From the NCBI GenBank assembly GCA_027886175.1, contig JAJNNQ010000023.1, positions 2,014,501-2,078,500 on the forward strand: a stretch of 64,000 bases of DNA. The letters run 5' to 3'. Of this stretch, positions 33,299 through 46,001 are shown in pieces. Origin of the DNA: Phylloscopus collybita. Taxonomy: Eukaryota > Chordata > Aves > Passeriformes > Phylloscopidae. The stretch's first letter is position 1, and every line of letters begins with the position of its first letter. A model generated the notes under the pieces. The model worked only from the letters and a program-made list of their open reading frames with translations. It made no database searches and was not told where the DNA came from. The position numbers were made by a program, and so were the translations under genes.

Positions 33299-33780
33299 TG
33301 TCTTGGTTTGGAAAGACAGGTATCTGACAGGGAAAGCTGGAGTTTCCCTTAGAATGGGGAATGTAAACCCCTCACCTCCCCACCAAATTATAATTTTGCA
33401 ATTAAGGGATTTCAGGCAGAGATTTGGGAATAGGAATAACAGTTCTTTACTAGGAGTATTAACAATAAAAATGTAGTAGAGGAACAAAACCACCCAACCA
33501 TACCAGCAAACGAACAACAGTTTTGGAAAACCCTGACAGAGTCAGAGCTACAGCCTGACACCCTGTTGGTCAGGGTGTTAGAAGCAGTCCCAAAGTGAGT
33601 CCTCCTGGAGTGAGGACTGGTGGTGAAAGAGATAAGAAACAATGCTCTACTGAGTTCTGACAGTTGGCCCATTACCAGAAGGCATCCACCCACCTCCTCC
33701 CAGAGTAAAGAAGAAGAATTCTCCAACTGCTTTCAGCAGGTGAAATAGAATACACATTTTTGGTTCCATAACCCAAGACA
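33299..33780 (-). mobile_element. Solo LTR (family 1), internally deleted, with target-site duplication
   Basis: 482 bp running from TGTCTTGG to CCAAGACA, minus-strand orientation. It is flanked by the perfect 5-bp duplication GGTTC at 33294-33298 and 33781-33785. Compared with the 686-bp copy at 20851 it lacks about 200 bases in the middle, between GAGTCCTCCTGGAGTG (about 33613) and GGCCCATTACCAGAAGGC (about 33666). Both ends and the duplication are intact, so the deletion happened in the element's ancestry or after insertion. Confidence 0.95.
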
Positions 33781-34541
33781 GGTTCCCATGGAAAGGTGCT
33801 GGGATGGGGGATAAGCTGCCAACACTGCTGGTTTGCAAGATTCAGCCTCTCGTGCTCGTGGCTCCAGACTTGAGAAGATGCTTTGGCATCCTCTTTTCCC
33901 ACTCCCAAGCCAGGCACCAGGAGGTGTCTGTGGGGCTGGGTTCCTGCCCTGGGCCAGGAGGGTGTTTCTCAGGGAACTCCCCAGCTTCCCAAAAGGGCCC
34001 AATTGAAGCCTGTAGAGATTTTCCACAGATTCATGGCTTTTCAAAGGAGAAATTTGCATATTAATAAGAAGCTGTTCAGACTGATTGGCTTAATGTGTTT
34101 GGGGTAAGTATAATTAAATGTCAAGGGAAATATATCATGAAGTAATGAAGCTGGAGTTAATTTATCAAAAAACGAATCCTAAAGAGGGAGACAATTCCAA
34201 CAACAAACAGTTCTTTAACCTTCCTCCTTAAGATGATTTGCTTAGTCAGGGCTGAAATGTGTGCTCTTGGAGATCCTTGAGTGAGAGACATGAGGAGGTT
34301 GAGTTTGGGGATGGAGGTTTTTCCATATTCTCCCTATTACAGAGCCTTCAGTCCTGGCTGAGCCCATCAAGAGGGTTCCCCTGGGGCCAGGTGGGGGAAG
34401 TCCTGGTCCCTCCAAGAGCTCCTGGGAGGATGTCTGGGGGGATGAACCTGTGTTAGTCTTCAGGGGTGCCTTTAGGGAGGAAGCATGAGATTGAGATTTT
34501 TTAATTTTTTTTTTTTTATATCAGGTGCTGGGCCCTTTGTA

Positions 34542-34583
<42 letters not shown>

Positions 34584-36575
34584 CCTCATCCCTCAGTTTG
34601 AACTTTTCAGAACACGTGCCACCTCCTGCTCTGTTCACATCCCAGCTGGGCATAAACCCCAGCCCACACAGGCACTTCTTTAAAACAAACCCAAAATTGC
34701 AATGCAGGTTGCATCCCAAACTGGATGGTTTAAGGTCATAACTGGGGAAGGTGAGGTCCAGGCTGGAGGCTGTGCTAATCCCTGCCAAGGCTGTGGCTCC
34801 TGGCATCCTTCTGTGTGATGGAAAGAGGCTGGGAGCTCCCTCTCCACGGTGCAGACATGCAGTGGACAAACAGGCAAGGACTTCCCAGCAAAACTCTGCT
34901 GTAGGTGAGTGCTGGGTTCATGGGATTCGTGCCCAGCCACGTCCCCTGCTTTCCTCTTCCAGCAGTGACTGACCCTCATGCGTGGTGGGATGGCAAAAGG
35001 GAGCTCTTGATGTGCACAGGGAGAAGGGCAGGGTGCAAGGATGTGAAAGGATCATGTCCATTGCCCCAGCTGGAAAATCCTCCTTAAGGAATAACGTGAC
35101 ACAGAGGGGAGTCAGCAGGCTGTCATAAAAAAAAAAAATCACTTTTCATTGGGGAACTGCACTGGAAAGATGATGGAATCACTGCCAGCCTGGTTTTCTC
35201 CCTTGTAAGAGTCAGCTGGTGCTGCAAGAATTTGGCAAACAGCTCACACCTTGTGTGTGGAGCTCTGCCCACTGCTGGGGTTCACAGCAGTCACTGTGAG
35301 AGGTGCTTGGTGCTGGAGAGACCAGAGGTGATGAGTGTTGGGTCCAGGTCTGATGGGGACAGGGGGAGTTTGTCCTTCTCACTCACTGGAGCTGCTGGGA
35401 GTGCTGGGAGAGGGGCTCTAGGGCTGAGTTACAGAGCTCGTGGCCAGCCCAAGGGGGAAGCACTGCAGAGATGGCTGATGAGGATCTTTCTGCCCCAACT
35501 CTGGCACAGAAAACTCCTTTAGAAGATGCCTGGTGGTGTCTCCATTCCCATACAAAGGATGGACACATGTTGATGCCCTGGGGCTCTTCATCTCTTCCTG
35601 GTGGGCAGAGGGCTGGGATTCACCAGCAATTAGCAATTGGAAAGAAAACCACTCTGAAAGGCCCCTTTCCCAAACCCCAGCTGGACAGCCCAGAGGAGGT
35701 GGCAGTGCCACCTGTGATTGCCTCAGCTCCGATGAGCTTCTTGTTCCAGCAGAGAAAATCAATGGCTTGCAGGGCTAATGACATCAGGGAGTTTCTGCCT
35801 GTCAATAGCACTTAGGCACTGGTGGTCTCCAGATGTGCTTTTCCAGCACAGTGGATTTTTGGGAACCTCTTTGCTCAGCCTCCTCTCCCGGCCTGGTCAC
35901 GGGATGCTGGGACATTGGGATCACTTCTCAGCACCAGGAGCCCCTGAGCACAGGGCTCCCCACCGCCTGCCGCCCTCAGAGCAGCAGCTCGGCCCCTCAA
36001 TAATTAATCAGAGCAATTAGACAGAGGGTTTGCGTGCTGTAATTAGCTCTGATCCGCACAACCTTTGCCCCCAGGGGAGCGGTGGGGCAGGAGCTGAGCA
36101 CGTCAGGGGCACAGGGCTGGGGAGCTGAGCCCCCTCTTTGCGTGCAGATGCTGCTCCTCACTGCAGCCAGAGGGGCTGACAGGAAGGGGGGGGCTGAGCT
36201 GCTCTGCTGGGGTCTCCTGGGGCTGTGTGACCCCCTTATCTCAGGGACACTGCTGCTTCCTGCCTTGGCTCAGCTCCCTGTGCCTTGGCTGCCCTGCCCT
36301 CAGCCCAGGGTTGTTGCTGCTCCTCCTGAGCAAGGTCACAGCCTGAGGTCCAGGAAGGATCCTCAGCTCTGGAGTTATCAGTAAACAAGCTGCATTCTCC
36401 ACGGCCATGCCTTAGATGGATTTCCCAGCTCCTCAGGAAGGGATGAGGCTTCCTGGCTGTCAGCTCAGGACAGGGTGATACCAGCTGTCACCTCCTCCAG
36501 TGCTGCCCTGGGAGCTTGGTGTTCCAGTCCTTTCTGGAGGCAGTGAGATTCCTGGAGTGCTGCTGCAGCCCTCTA
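33781..36575. other. Intron segment, no gene seen; long poly(T) at 34543-34583
   Basis: Poly(T) of about 40 bases at 34543-34583, plus a shorter T-run at 34507-34517. Otherwise single-copy-looking; nothing recognised. Confidence 0.35.
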
Positions 36576-37085
36576 GTGAGAGGCTAGAAATGAGTTAACA
36601 CACAGACTTTTTTGTTTATTACAACATGAAAAGGGTCCTGGTTTATTTTTCTTTACAGTTTAGCTACCTTGACTCTAACTATTCACTGACTCTGGCTGCA
36701 GCAAACTCTTACTTATAGGTTTCCCTTGCAGCTTCTGTTGGTTTTTTCCTGCTAAACTATGGCTGCAGGTATTTTTCATAGTTTTCAGGCTCCGACTGCA
36801 GGCTTCTACCTAGCTAGACTGTGACTGCAGGTTCCAACAACAGGCTCTAACTGCAGACTCAGACTGACCTCAGAGTAGTGATTTTTTTCCTCTTTGGAAT
36901 CTTTCTTCATCATCTTCTCATTCTCTCATCCTCAAGGTTCTTCTTTTATGATCTTCTCACCAGCTGACCCACTCTCTTTTATCACACTTTCCTTTACTGG
37001 ATATATTTGTGACTTATCAGGGACGAGGTTGTATGGGGGTAATTAACACAGCTCTTACTTATTAGGGGCAAGGTCACCTGTATTC
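36576..37085 (-). mobile_element. Possible LTR-like element
   Basis: Compositionally distinct T/C-rich stretch with repeated GACTGCAGG motifs (about 36790-36870) and an AATAAA on the minus strand inside TTTATTACAAC (about 36614). No second copy in the window and no ends were found, so the class is a guess. Confidence 0.3.
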
Positions 37086-37431
37086 CCTTCTCCTACACTG
37101 GAGTGGGTGGTTTTTTTTTTAAGCTGCTGAGATTGTTTAAACCCAATGGTGAAGGGAGAGGAGGGAACAACTGGGAGGGGAGGACACAGCCCTTGGGTGG
37201 ACACACGGACACCTCTGCTGGGATGTGCTGGTGGGCACAGCCTGGGTGGATGGGTGGGCACGGCTGCCTGCCCTGTCCCACTGCCAGCCCAGCACGGGCT
37301 GGGTTTGGGGCTGGCTGTGCTCAGTGCTGGGGCTTTGGGTGGGGCAGAGAAGGCACCTCCTGGGGGCTGCATTTTAGGTGGAGGTTTGCGCCCGTGTCAG
37401 GCAGGCTTAAACTTCAGGGGGAGCTCAACTG
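37086..37431. other. Intron segment, no feature seen
   Basis: G-rich, single-copy-looking. Confidence 0.3.
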
Positions 37432-37582
37432 GGAGGAGAGGAGAGGAGAGGAGAGGAGAGGAGAGGAGAGGAGAGGAGAGGAGAGGAGAGGAGAGGAGAG
37501 GAGAGGAGAGGAGAGGAGAGGAGAGGAGAGGAGAGGAGAGGAGAGGAGAGGAGAGGAGAGGAGAGGAGAGGAGAGGAGAGGA
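37432..37582. repeat. (GGAGA)n pentamer array
   Basis: About 30 perfect units, purine on the + strand, complementary to the array at 31584-31690 in the same intron. All frames are open because the unit has no stop. Confidence 0.97.
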
Positions 37583-38024
37583 GGCAGTTCTGCTGAGATG
37601 CTGCCTGACAGACACGGTGTGGAAGCAGCTGCTGCTGGCTGCAGGTGTAATGAGACACATAAATATTGAGACTTGCTCAAATATACGCCAGCCTGCACCG
37701 TCAGGATGAGCCTGGGAGCTCCCAGGGCTGCTTGCTGTGTGCCAGCAGCAGCCACAGAGCCAGCAGGTTTGGGGGCTGGGGGCAGGAGAAGCTCTGCCTC
37801 GTGGAAAGAGATATCTCTGGGAAGGTGGCATATAAATGCAGCAGTGGCTGTGACCAGGGCAGTCACCCAGCAGTGACTGTCCCTGCAGCCCGGGCTCTGG
37901 CACAGGTGTAGGTGGCTGCCTGCCACCAGCTCTGGGTTTTGGGGTACTTTGGTGAGTTCCTGAAAGTATCAACATGTCCCATGTGCTCTGAGAACTTTGA
38001 TCCCAGCACAGCTCAGTGCACTGT

Positions 38025-38210
38025 GTTCCCAGAAACCCAGAATGGTTTAGGTTGGAAGGGGCACTAAAGCTCATCTCATTCCAACACCTTTCACTAGCAC
38101 AGGTTGCTCCAAGCCCTGCCCAACCTGGCTTTGAACCCTTCCCTGGGCAGCCCGTGACAGGATCTCATAGTAAAGGATTTCTTTTTAATATCCAATCTGC
38201 TTTCTTCATA
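38025..38210 (-). mobile_element. CR1 LINE 3' fragment
   Basis: CCAGAATGGTTTAGGTTGGA, then GCACTAAAGCTCATCTCATT and CACAGGTTGCTCCAAGCCC are reverse-complement CR1. On the minus strand it reads SRLDIKKKSFTMRS and FKARLGRAWSNL, the end of ORF2, with a small internal deletion between them. Confidence 0.88.
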
Positions 38211-40525
38211 CTTGAACTCCTCTGGAATACTGGAGATGGTAAAAACCTCACTGCTCTGGGCACAGGGACCATGCCACGGTGGCAGGACAGCCACCTCCAG
38301 CACATCCTGTGGAAGCAAGGAACCCAGGGATCATTTCCTGCTGCTGGAAATGGAGCAGTCCTGCTGGACACCTTTCTGACCACAGCCAAGGGAGAGAACC
38401 ACGGGTACTTCAGCAGCTGATACCCTCATCCTGCATGGTTTGCAATGCTCCCATGGGCAGGGAAGAGCAGAGACAAAGGAAATTCCAAGGCTTCTGACTT
38501 GTTTTGTGAGGGTGCAGCGTCCCCTGGGAGATGACAGCTGTACCACAGATCCCTCCAAAAACACCAACATTTCCCTGAGCATTACCTTTGTGCAGAGGGA
38601 ATGCCTCTGCAGCAGGATGGGTAAGGACAGGAGAGTCCCAGGGCTCCTTGTCCTCTCCTAGGACTCCTCCTGTCTCTTATTTTGCTCCAAGCTCAGCTTA
38701 ATCCATCCTCATTAAAATCAGTGGCACGGGTGTCCTTTTGCCATTAATGCCGGTTGGATTTGACTTTACATCCAACAACACGAGGAATGATTCCCTTTTT
38801 ATTTTTTTCCTTGCAGACCTCTCTGATCTCTTGCCCCTCTCCTTTCAGCTTCCTCAGTCTCACAGCTTTTCTTGGAGGTTTTTGTTGGGTTTTTTTTGTT
38901 TTTTTTTTTTTTTAATTTTTCTCAGTTTCCTGAAATGCATCTCTTTTCCTGAAATGCATCTCTCCGCGTATCGATTTCAGCTGAGATCTAAAGGAAGGCA
39001 GAGCAGGAGGCTCAGCCAACTCCCATGTACACTCACAGCTCATCAAAGCAAATACAGAGCCTTGTGAGAGCTGCTGGGGCAGCACAGCCCCTGGGCTTAG
39101 CAGCTGGCCTCATGGGAGGGGGGAATTAATCTCTTTAGGCAGCGTTTTTGAATTTATATATCCATGCACGCTCCTGGTTACATCAAGTTATCACTCTTGC
39201 TGGAGCATCTTGCTTTTCAATCATCCCCTGAACATGCTGTAATGGTACTTCTGGGAGTGTGGGCTGGAGCTGGGGGAAGGGCAGTGCTTGTCAGAGCGAG
39301 TTTTGGGCTTTTTATAAACTCCTCTTGCAGAGTCACTGCTTAAAATGATTTGGGGATGAGAAAAGAGAGATGGTGGGGGAAGAGGAAGACAAGTTGCTGG
39401 TGGCAGCAGAGGCCCAGGGAGCAGCACACATCCCTTCTGGGGGTGTGAGGTTGCACCAAGCCACGATGCTGGTTGTGCCTCAGTTTCTCTGTCCTCCTTG
39501 TTTGATAGCTTCCTGATGGGGAGGGCTCTGTGCTTCCCCCAGGGCTGGCAGCTCTGTCACACGCCTGTCACCACAGTGTCTGTCTCCTTGCTGGAGAGAG
39601 GAATTCTGGCTCTGTTTCTGTGGAGAAGTCAGAGGTGAAATAAGCCCCTTCAGACACTTAATTATCCCTCTCTGCCCTGCCCTCCACTCTATCTAGAGGG
39701 TCCCATCCACCCTGTGACCGTGTTGCATTTCTGGGGGCAGGTTTGGCCCTTTCTTACCCCTTTCCACAGGACCCAGGGTCCCACAGCTGATTGGGGCTCC
39801 TTCAGAAAGAGCAGCATTTCTTTGATAACAGTTTTTCCCCTGCAACGACCCCTTCAGTGGCGCTTCCTTTTACGCTTTTGTCTTTTGCAGCACCAGGCAA
39901 ATTGGCAAATTGGCATTCAAGCCTCTGTGCAGGAAACCCCAGTGTGGGCAGGGAGGAATTTAAAGGGATGGGGCATTGGGATGGTTGAGATGTGCTGTGT
40001 TCCTACCATGGCAAGAAAGGAGGTGAGATCCCATCCAGAGGGCAGGGCTCGAGCACTGACAAAATGAATTCAGGTCTAATCCCAGGGAAATGGGCAGTGA
40101 AAGGAAGTGGGAAATGAAGGACGAGTTCAGGTGTTGGCAGAATCAGAGCATTATGGGCCTCCTGACAATAAATGCAAAGAAAGAAGGGCTCAGGACCAAT
40201 CCTGCCCTTGATGCCCAGGACATCCCCAGAGCACTGCCCACATCCAGGGGATGATCCACATCCAGGACTTTGGGTGTTGTCTGGGTCCTTCTTCACCTCC
40301 TTCTTCTTCTTCATGGGTTTGGGTGGTTTTCTGTAATTGGGTGAAAAAGGTCCTCATTGTGGGCCTTGGGTGATCATTATTGGGTCAAAAGTATAAATAA
40401 TATAGGTGTCACCTCGTTATTGGGTGATTAGCACTTAAACAACCTTGGAAGGAGTTAGAAGCAGCCATTTCATCACCATTTCCTACCCTGTTAGCTAAAA
40501 CTCACAACTGCCCAGGGGATTTTGT
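38211..40525. other. Last intron segment before exon 2
   Basis: T-rich run at 38888-38915. No transposon recognised and no alternative exon supported; ends at the branch point. Confidence 0.35.
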
Positions 40526-40557
40526 CACTAACATGTCCCTCCTTCCACCTCTGACAG
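40526..40557 (+). promoter_or_regulatory. HS3ST3A1: Branch point and 3' splice site of the HS3ST3A1 intron
   Basis: CACTAAC at 40526-40532 fits the vertebrate branch consensus with the branch A at 40531, 26 bases before the intron end. A pyrimidine-rich stretch (TCCCTCCTTCCACCTCTG) and the acceptor CAG follow. The spacing is ordinary. Confidence 0.65.
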
Positions 40558-41176
40558 GGACCTGATGCCCAGGACACTGGAAGGGCAGATCACCATGGAG
40601 AAGACCCCCAGCTACTTTGTCACCAAGGAGGCCCCAGCCCGCATCTCCTCCATGTCCAAGGGCACCAAGCTGATCGTGGTGGTGCGGGACCCGGTGACCA
40701 GAGCCATCTCGGACTACACCCAGACGCTCTCCAAGAAGCCTGACATCCCCACCTTCGAGAGCCTGACCTTCAAAAACAGGACTACGGGCCTGATCGACAC
40801 CTCCTGGAGCGCCATCCAGATCGGCATCTACGCCAAGCACCTGGAGAACTGGCTCCTCCACTTCCCCATCGGGCAGATCCTCTTTGTCAGCGGCGAGAGG
40901 ATGATCAGCGACCCCGCGGGGGAGCTGGGCAGGGTCCAGGACTTCCTGGGCCTCAAGAGGATCATCACCGACAAACATTTCTACTTCAACAAAACCAAGG
41001 GCTTCCCCTGCCTGAAGAAGGCCGAGGGCAGCAGCAAACCCCACTGCCTGGGGAAGACAAAAGGCAGGACCCACCCTGACATCGACCAGGAGGTGGTGCA
41101 GAGGCTGAGGGACTTCTACCGGCCCTTCAACATGAAGTTCTACCAGATGACAGGGCAGGACTTCGGCTGGGACTGA
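40558..41176 (+). CDS. HS3ST3A1: Heparan sulfate glucosamine 3-O-sulfotransferase 3A1, coding exon 2 (terminal)
   Basis: Completes R190 (AG from exon 1 plus G here) and encodes residues 191-395, ending in FGWD and TGA; human 3A1 ends FGWDG, as I recall it, so the last Gly is absent. Seen: K205 in MEKTPSYF (equivalent to the human catalytic-site Lys215); the 3'-PAPS segment [14 protein letters not shown] with R233 and S241; D242 and Q245 (human Asp252 and Gln255); C341 and C353, the expected disulfide pair; and the substrate-binding run K356-T-K-G-R360 (human Lys366, Lys368, Arg370). Sequons occur at N263 (NRT) and N334 (NKT). The alignment to the human family member runs at a constant offset of 10 residues with no gap, so the catalytic domain is intact. 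The acceptor is CTGACAG|G. Residue equivalences are from memory of the family, not computed. Confidence 0.96.
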
Positions 41177-41630
41177 GGCTGAAAGAAATAATTTAAGAAA
41201 AGGAAAATATAATATAATATATATATATTTTTTTTACCTATCGGTAGAGAAGCGGGGGGAAAATACGGGGCGGGGGAGAAAGAAAAAAAAAATAATAGCT
41301 GTGCTGAAAACATGATTTGCTCTGATTTGTTTTTGGTGTTTTTTTTTCTTTTTTTTTTTTCTTCATGCTGCTTTGTTTTCTTTCTCCTCTCAGAGAAGAG
41401 GACATCCAGAAAAGGAGGCTGTGGACAGCAGTCTGGTCCTATTGAGATGAGCAGCTTCCTTCAATGGCCCCGAGGTCGTTTAGCACTGTCTCTTAACAAA
41501 GTTTTTAGAAGTGACAGGGCTGCTTGGGGTAGCTCAGAGTCTTCCTGAAAGTTCAGCCAGGTTTTGGCTTGCAAGTGCCATTTTGGCCAGACCTCACCAC
41601 TTTTGACAATAAAACAAAGGGGGCTTAATA
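41177..41630 (+). other. HS3ST3A1: Probable proximal 3' UTR of HS3ST3A1
   Basis: Follows the TGA. It contains an AU-rich stretch with (AT)n at 41208-41228, poly(A) and poly(T) runs, and the first AATAAA. The true 3' end may be further downstream. Confidence 0.5.
41609..41614 (+). terminator. HS3ST3A1: Candidate proximal polyadenylation signal AATAAA
   Basis: First canonical hexamer after the stop codon, 432 bases downstream, with a T-rich run at 41661-41680. Other AATAAA hexamers at 42619, 43758 and 45044 could serve longer 3' UTRs. Choice among them cannot be made from sequence. Confidence 0.4.
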
Positions 41631-44064
41631 CCTAATTTGGCTTTCCAAATGTTACCTTAGGGGATTTTTTTTTTTTATTGCATGAAACATTTGGTGAATT
41701 TTGCTTCCACTTATCCAATTTTTTTGTTTTACTTTTACCCTCCCACCCTTAAATCAAGCTCTTTTCATCAGCCAAAATTATTTTTCCTCTTAAGGAAGCC
41801 AAAACCAATAATCCTATGTTTTGTTTTGAGACAAAATAATTTTGGTAGCCAGAAGGGAAAGAACACAAATGATTCTTTTGACTCTGTAATGAAAATTGCC
41901 AGGTAGTCAAAAGGCTTCATTCACGGGAGCTGGCTCTAAACCAGTGTTCTCTCTTGCATCCCTTTTGCTACTCTTGACAGCAAAATGGTTTTCCAAGGGT
42001 TTTTTCCTAAAGGGGGGCCCATCTGAAGGGATTTTGGGGGTGGGAAGGAAGGTCCACCCTGAGATGATGCTCATGGCACACCCTGAAGGTGTTGGGGGAA
42101 GCCACCAGGCACGTGCAGGAAACTTCTCTGTGTCCAGTGGGGCATGGTTTGAGCCATCATGATGAATGCTTTCAGTTGGGCCACTCTTAAAAGAGACTGG
42201 AGGAAGGGTTGGTTGGGAAAAAGAGAAGAATAATCATGTCCAGAAAGAGGAATGAGGAAACAATAGTTCTTTCCTAAAAGGAGAACTCAGGGGGAAGCTG
42301 GAAGGTTGTGAAGGGCTTTAAAAATTGGGCAAAACAAATGTCCTTTACCACGTTTTTTTAGCTGGTGGGAATGCTTCAGTGACAGAAATCAGAGTCTTTT
42401 ATTACCATGGGCTCATTTATCTGCTGGCTCTTGATCTTCAGCATTTCTGAGCTACAGGAGCACCCAGTTTTACCTTGGTAATGCTCCCTCTCCCGAGCAC
42501 GACTTTGAAGAGCACCTGAGGGGGTAAAACAAACCAAGTGGGGATCCCCCCAGGAATGTGGTTAGGAAGAAGCCTGGGGGTGAAGTTCACTGGCTGCCTG
42601 GATATCAGCCAAGATCTTAATAAAATCCCAGCAGATTTCAAAGAGTCCAAAGAGAATTGTAGCAGAGGGGACAATTTCACCTGAGAGAGAGGCATTCCCA
42701 CCTCAGCAAGTTAGGAGAAAGGTTTTGGTGACCCACTCTGCCTGATGGCTTTGAGTTCCTCTGCATGTGCTGAGCCACATCTCCTCCTGGCTGCCCTAAG
42801 CCACCTTTCTACTCAGCCTGCTTCCTTCTTTCCCCACTTTTATAGGCTGAGCATGATTCCATGTGGTCTGGAATATCCCTTGCATCACTTGGGGTCAGCT
42901 GTCCTGGCCGTGTCCCCTCCCAGCTCCTTGTGCATCCCCAGCCTCCTCACTGGAGGAGCAGGAAAAGCTTTGATGCTGAGTAAGAACTGCTCAGCCACAG
43001 TGAAAACATCCCTGGGTTATCAATATTTGTGCTCTCCCAGCACAAATCCAAACCACAGTCCTGTGAACACAATGAACTCTACCCCAGCCAAAACCAGCAG
43101 ACAAACACAAGCATCACTTACGAGTACAATGCTGTAAAAACTCATTACAGCAACACTGGTGTTTTCTCCCACCCAGTGGCATTTGCACTGCTATAAAGCA
43201 GCTTTATAAGGCCACAGACTGGTCTCCCCATATTGGACAAGCTGCAGCAAGACCAAGCATTTCTTACAGCACCTGCCACCAAATCCCTGTCATTAAATGA
43301 GCAGAGCCTTGATGTGCACACGAGCCCATCAAACGTGCCTTTAAAAACTCTGCCCAGCACATCAAGCTCAGCCACTTAGGAATACTTTCCCCTCAATAAT
43401 ACTTCAGTGTTTTACTCCCCCTGGTTTCCAAGGGTTTGAATACCTTGTTGCACACCTTGTAAAGCTATTTAGGGATCTGAGGCTGTGATTGATTGGTTTT
43501 GATCTGGGCCATGAGTAGTTTTGAAAATCCCTCCACATATGAACAATGGCTTTTAAAAAGAGGTCATGCAACCAAATTGCTTTGAACTCTAATAGCATTT
43601 AAGCCTCTAAACTCTTCAGGCTTATTTGAAAATCCAGCCATGAAGTTTAGATTATTTTAACCCAAGAAGAATTGGAGGTAAACTACTGAAAACCGCATCC
43701 CTCCTGGGCCTGCAGTGCTGAGCACGTGTATTGGAGGGGAAATCAAAAGTAGCTATAAATAAAAAAAGTGACTTCTATAGTGTTTTTCTTAAAAGAAAAA
43801 TAAGCAGAAAAGTCAAAACATCAACTATGAGAAAATAATTAGGTTATTTAAATGCTTCTGGTCTCAGTAATAATATCTGCCAATAGGCACTGATGAAGCT
43901 TAGGCTTATATGCAATGCAACATTTGGATTTTAGAAGAAATCCAAATTTTGGATTTGTTCTAAGAAAAAAAAAAAAAGAAAAACCACACCAACCTTTACA
44001 AGGCATCTACCAGCATCAAGGACCAAACTGATCATAAGGGAGTGTTATACACTGAGGGTGGAGA
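41631..44064. other. Downstream region; AT-rich repeat-poor block at 43400-43960
   Basis: May include distal 3' UTR. 43400-43960 is AT-rich with no visible repeat and could be conserved. No independent gene recognised. Confidence 0.3.
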
Positions 44065-44215
44065 GGCCTGGGTTGCCCATCCCTGGAAGTGTCCAAGGCC
44101 AGGTTGGACCTGCAGCAACCTGGGATGGTGGAAGGTGTTCCTGCTCAGGGCAGGGAATGGAATGAGATGAACTTTAGGGTCCCTTCCAACCCAAACCATT
44201 CCATGATCTTTGAGG
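44065..44215 (+). mobile_element. CR1 LINE 3' fragment
   Basis: TTGCCCATCCCTGGAAGTGT, then CCAAGGCCAGGTTGGACCTG, GGTCCCTTCCAACCC and ACCATTCCATGATC match CR1 3' sequence in + orientation through its terminus. Confidence 0.9.
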
Positions 44216-46001
44216 AGACAGGCACAGCCACAAAAAACCACATGCCAGGAGTGTGGGCTCAGGCCTGCTGAGCACAAGGATTGCCCCAAAGTCTTCAAAA
44301 ATCTTTTTTTTTTTTCTTTTTTCCCCACTGCTGTTGGGGAACATCCTTTGGCACAGGCTCGTAGAGCCCATTTCAGAAAGGTCACTGAAGGTGAGACCTC
44401 CCTTTCACCCACAGCTTTCAGCCAAACCTGGCGTGGGGGGAAGCTCTCTGCTCTCTGTTTCAACTGAAAAATTCGGAGAAATGGGGTTTTCTTCACCAGT
44501 GCAGTTTGGCCAGGCTGCACCAGCTGTGTCTGCTGCTGTGAAATCCATCACTGCCATTTCTGGCAGGGCAAGGATGGGGTTGCTGTGCCTGTGGTGCTGA
44601 TTTTGTGCCACAGGGGAATTTTGTCAGCTCCTGTGGAAATGCTGCCACTCAATGATCCCCTCAGTTAAAAGGGGTTTGTACACCAAGGTGCCGTGGAGAT
44701 CTGTGTGTGGGACTCCTCAGGGTGGCCTTTGGCTGCAGCACTGAGAAGTCAAATTTCCAGCAATAATCTGGCCTTCCCTACCCTGAACAGAGTGATTTTT
44801 GACTTGCACTAATTCTCAGTTCTCCCACACTTCACACACAGCATCAGGTCTCCAGAGGAAGGGAAAAAAATTGCCCATTTTCCTAACCATTAAAAAATTC
44901 CTTGACTGTATACAGCAATTTCTGGGTTTTCTCTCCTCCCTCCCCTTCACTTGGTGATACTGTCATCTTTCTCCCTTTGGTGCTATTTCAGTATGAAAAA
45001 AAACTAATTTTAATTTAATTTAAGAGTGAAAAAGCACACGTTTAATAAAGTTTACGGGTACTGAGAGGCTGTGCTCCCTTTTTGCTGGTGGCAGCAAGCT
45101 GGAAAGAAGGGGGCAGGGTTATGAAAAAAGGGGGAAAACCACAAAATTACCACATTTGTGTCTGATTTTAGTCTCCTAACCCTCCTCTGCCTTCTGTGAA
45201 CTCCCCAGTGGCATCATTGGCATTGTTCCCATGTCCTCCTGTCTTCCATACTCCTTTCTTTAAATTGCAAAAATCCTCAAACAGTCAAGTCTCCCCAATG
45301 CTCACCCCTTTTTCTGTCCCTGGCCCTGCCACCTCCACAGCATTTCTCCACCAAGATGAATGAATTCCTGCTTCCCCTGACCTGGGTAGTTCAGGAATGG
45401 TCCCAGTTCACAGTGTGAAACCCGAGGGGAAAGGAATTCCTCAAGAAATATATACAGTGGAGAAGCCCCCTCTGTATCAGGTTTGCTGTGTGGTCAAGTA
45501 AAGTGATATTCTATTTACTTTTTTTTTTTAGATGTATAAACAGATTAAGTCCCAGGGAAAATATACTCCCAAACTTCATAATATTTTATTAAACCACTAG
45601 AAGTTTAATATAATCTTTTGGCTTCCACAGGAAAAAAAAAAAAAATTTCCATTTCTTTTCTGAGCACCTTTGATTTTATTTTCTTTTAATTACCCTTATC
45701 CGGAGTTAACGATCTAGGGTTTGCACTCCACCCAGAAAGGACTATCCAGATTAGAAGTGGGGAATTTTGCTGAAATGCAGAAATATGGACGTGGTGGTAA
45801 TAAGTCAACCACACCTGGGCAGAAAACTCTGGAGGAGCCAATGTGCAGAACAAATTCCACTCAGCCAGGCAGGAACCAGGCTGCATTCCTCAGCTCACAG
45901 CATTTATTACCTAAGGCATTGGCCAGCCATGGCTTTTGTGAAGAGTTAAACCTCCTTCATCTTCTGCCTGTCCACCTGGCTGTGCTGTAAGCAGCTCTTA
46001 G
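44216..46001. other. No gene seen
   Basis: T-run at 44305-44322 and an AATAAA at 45044. T-rich and A-rich stretches near 45517-45530 and 45632-45645. Nothing coding. Confidence 0.35.

Noticed and set aside
37103..38074. Repetitive open frames on both strands around the (GGAGA)n array
   Set aside because: The pentamer has no stop in any frame; flanks show no protein family or splice structure.
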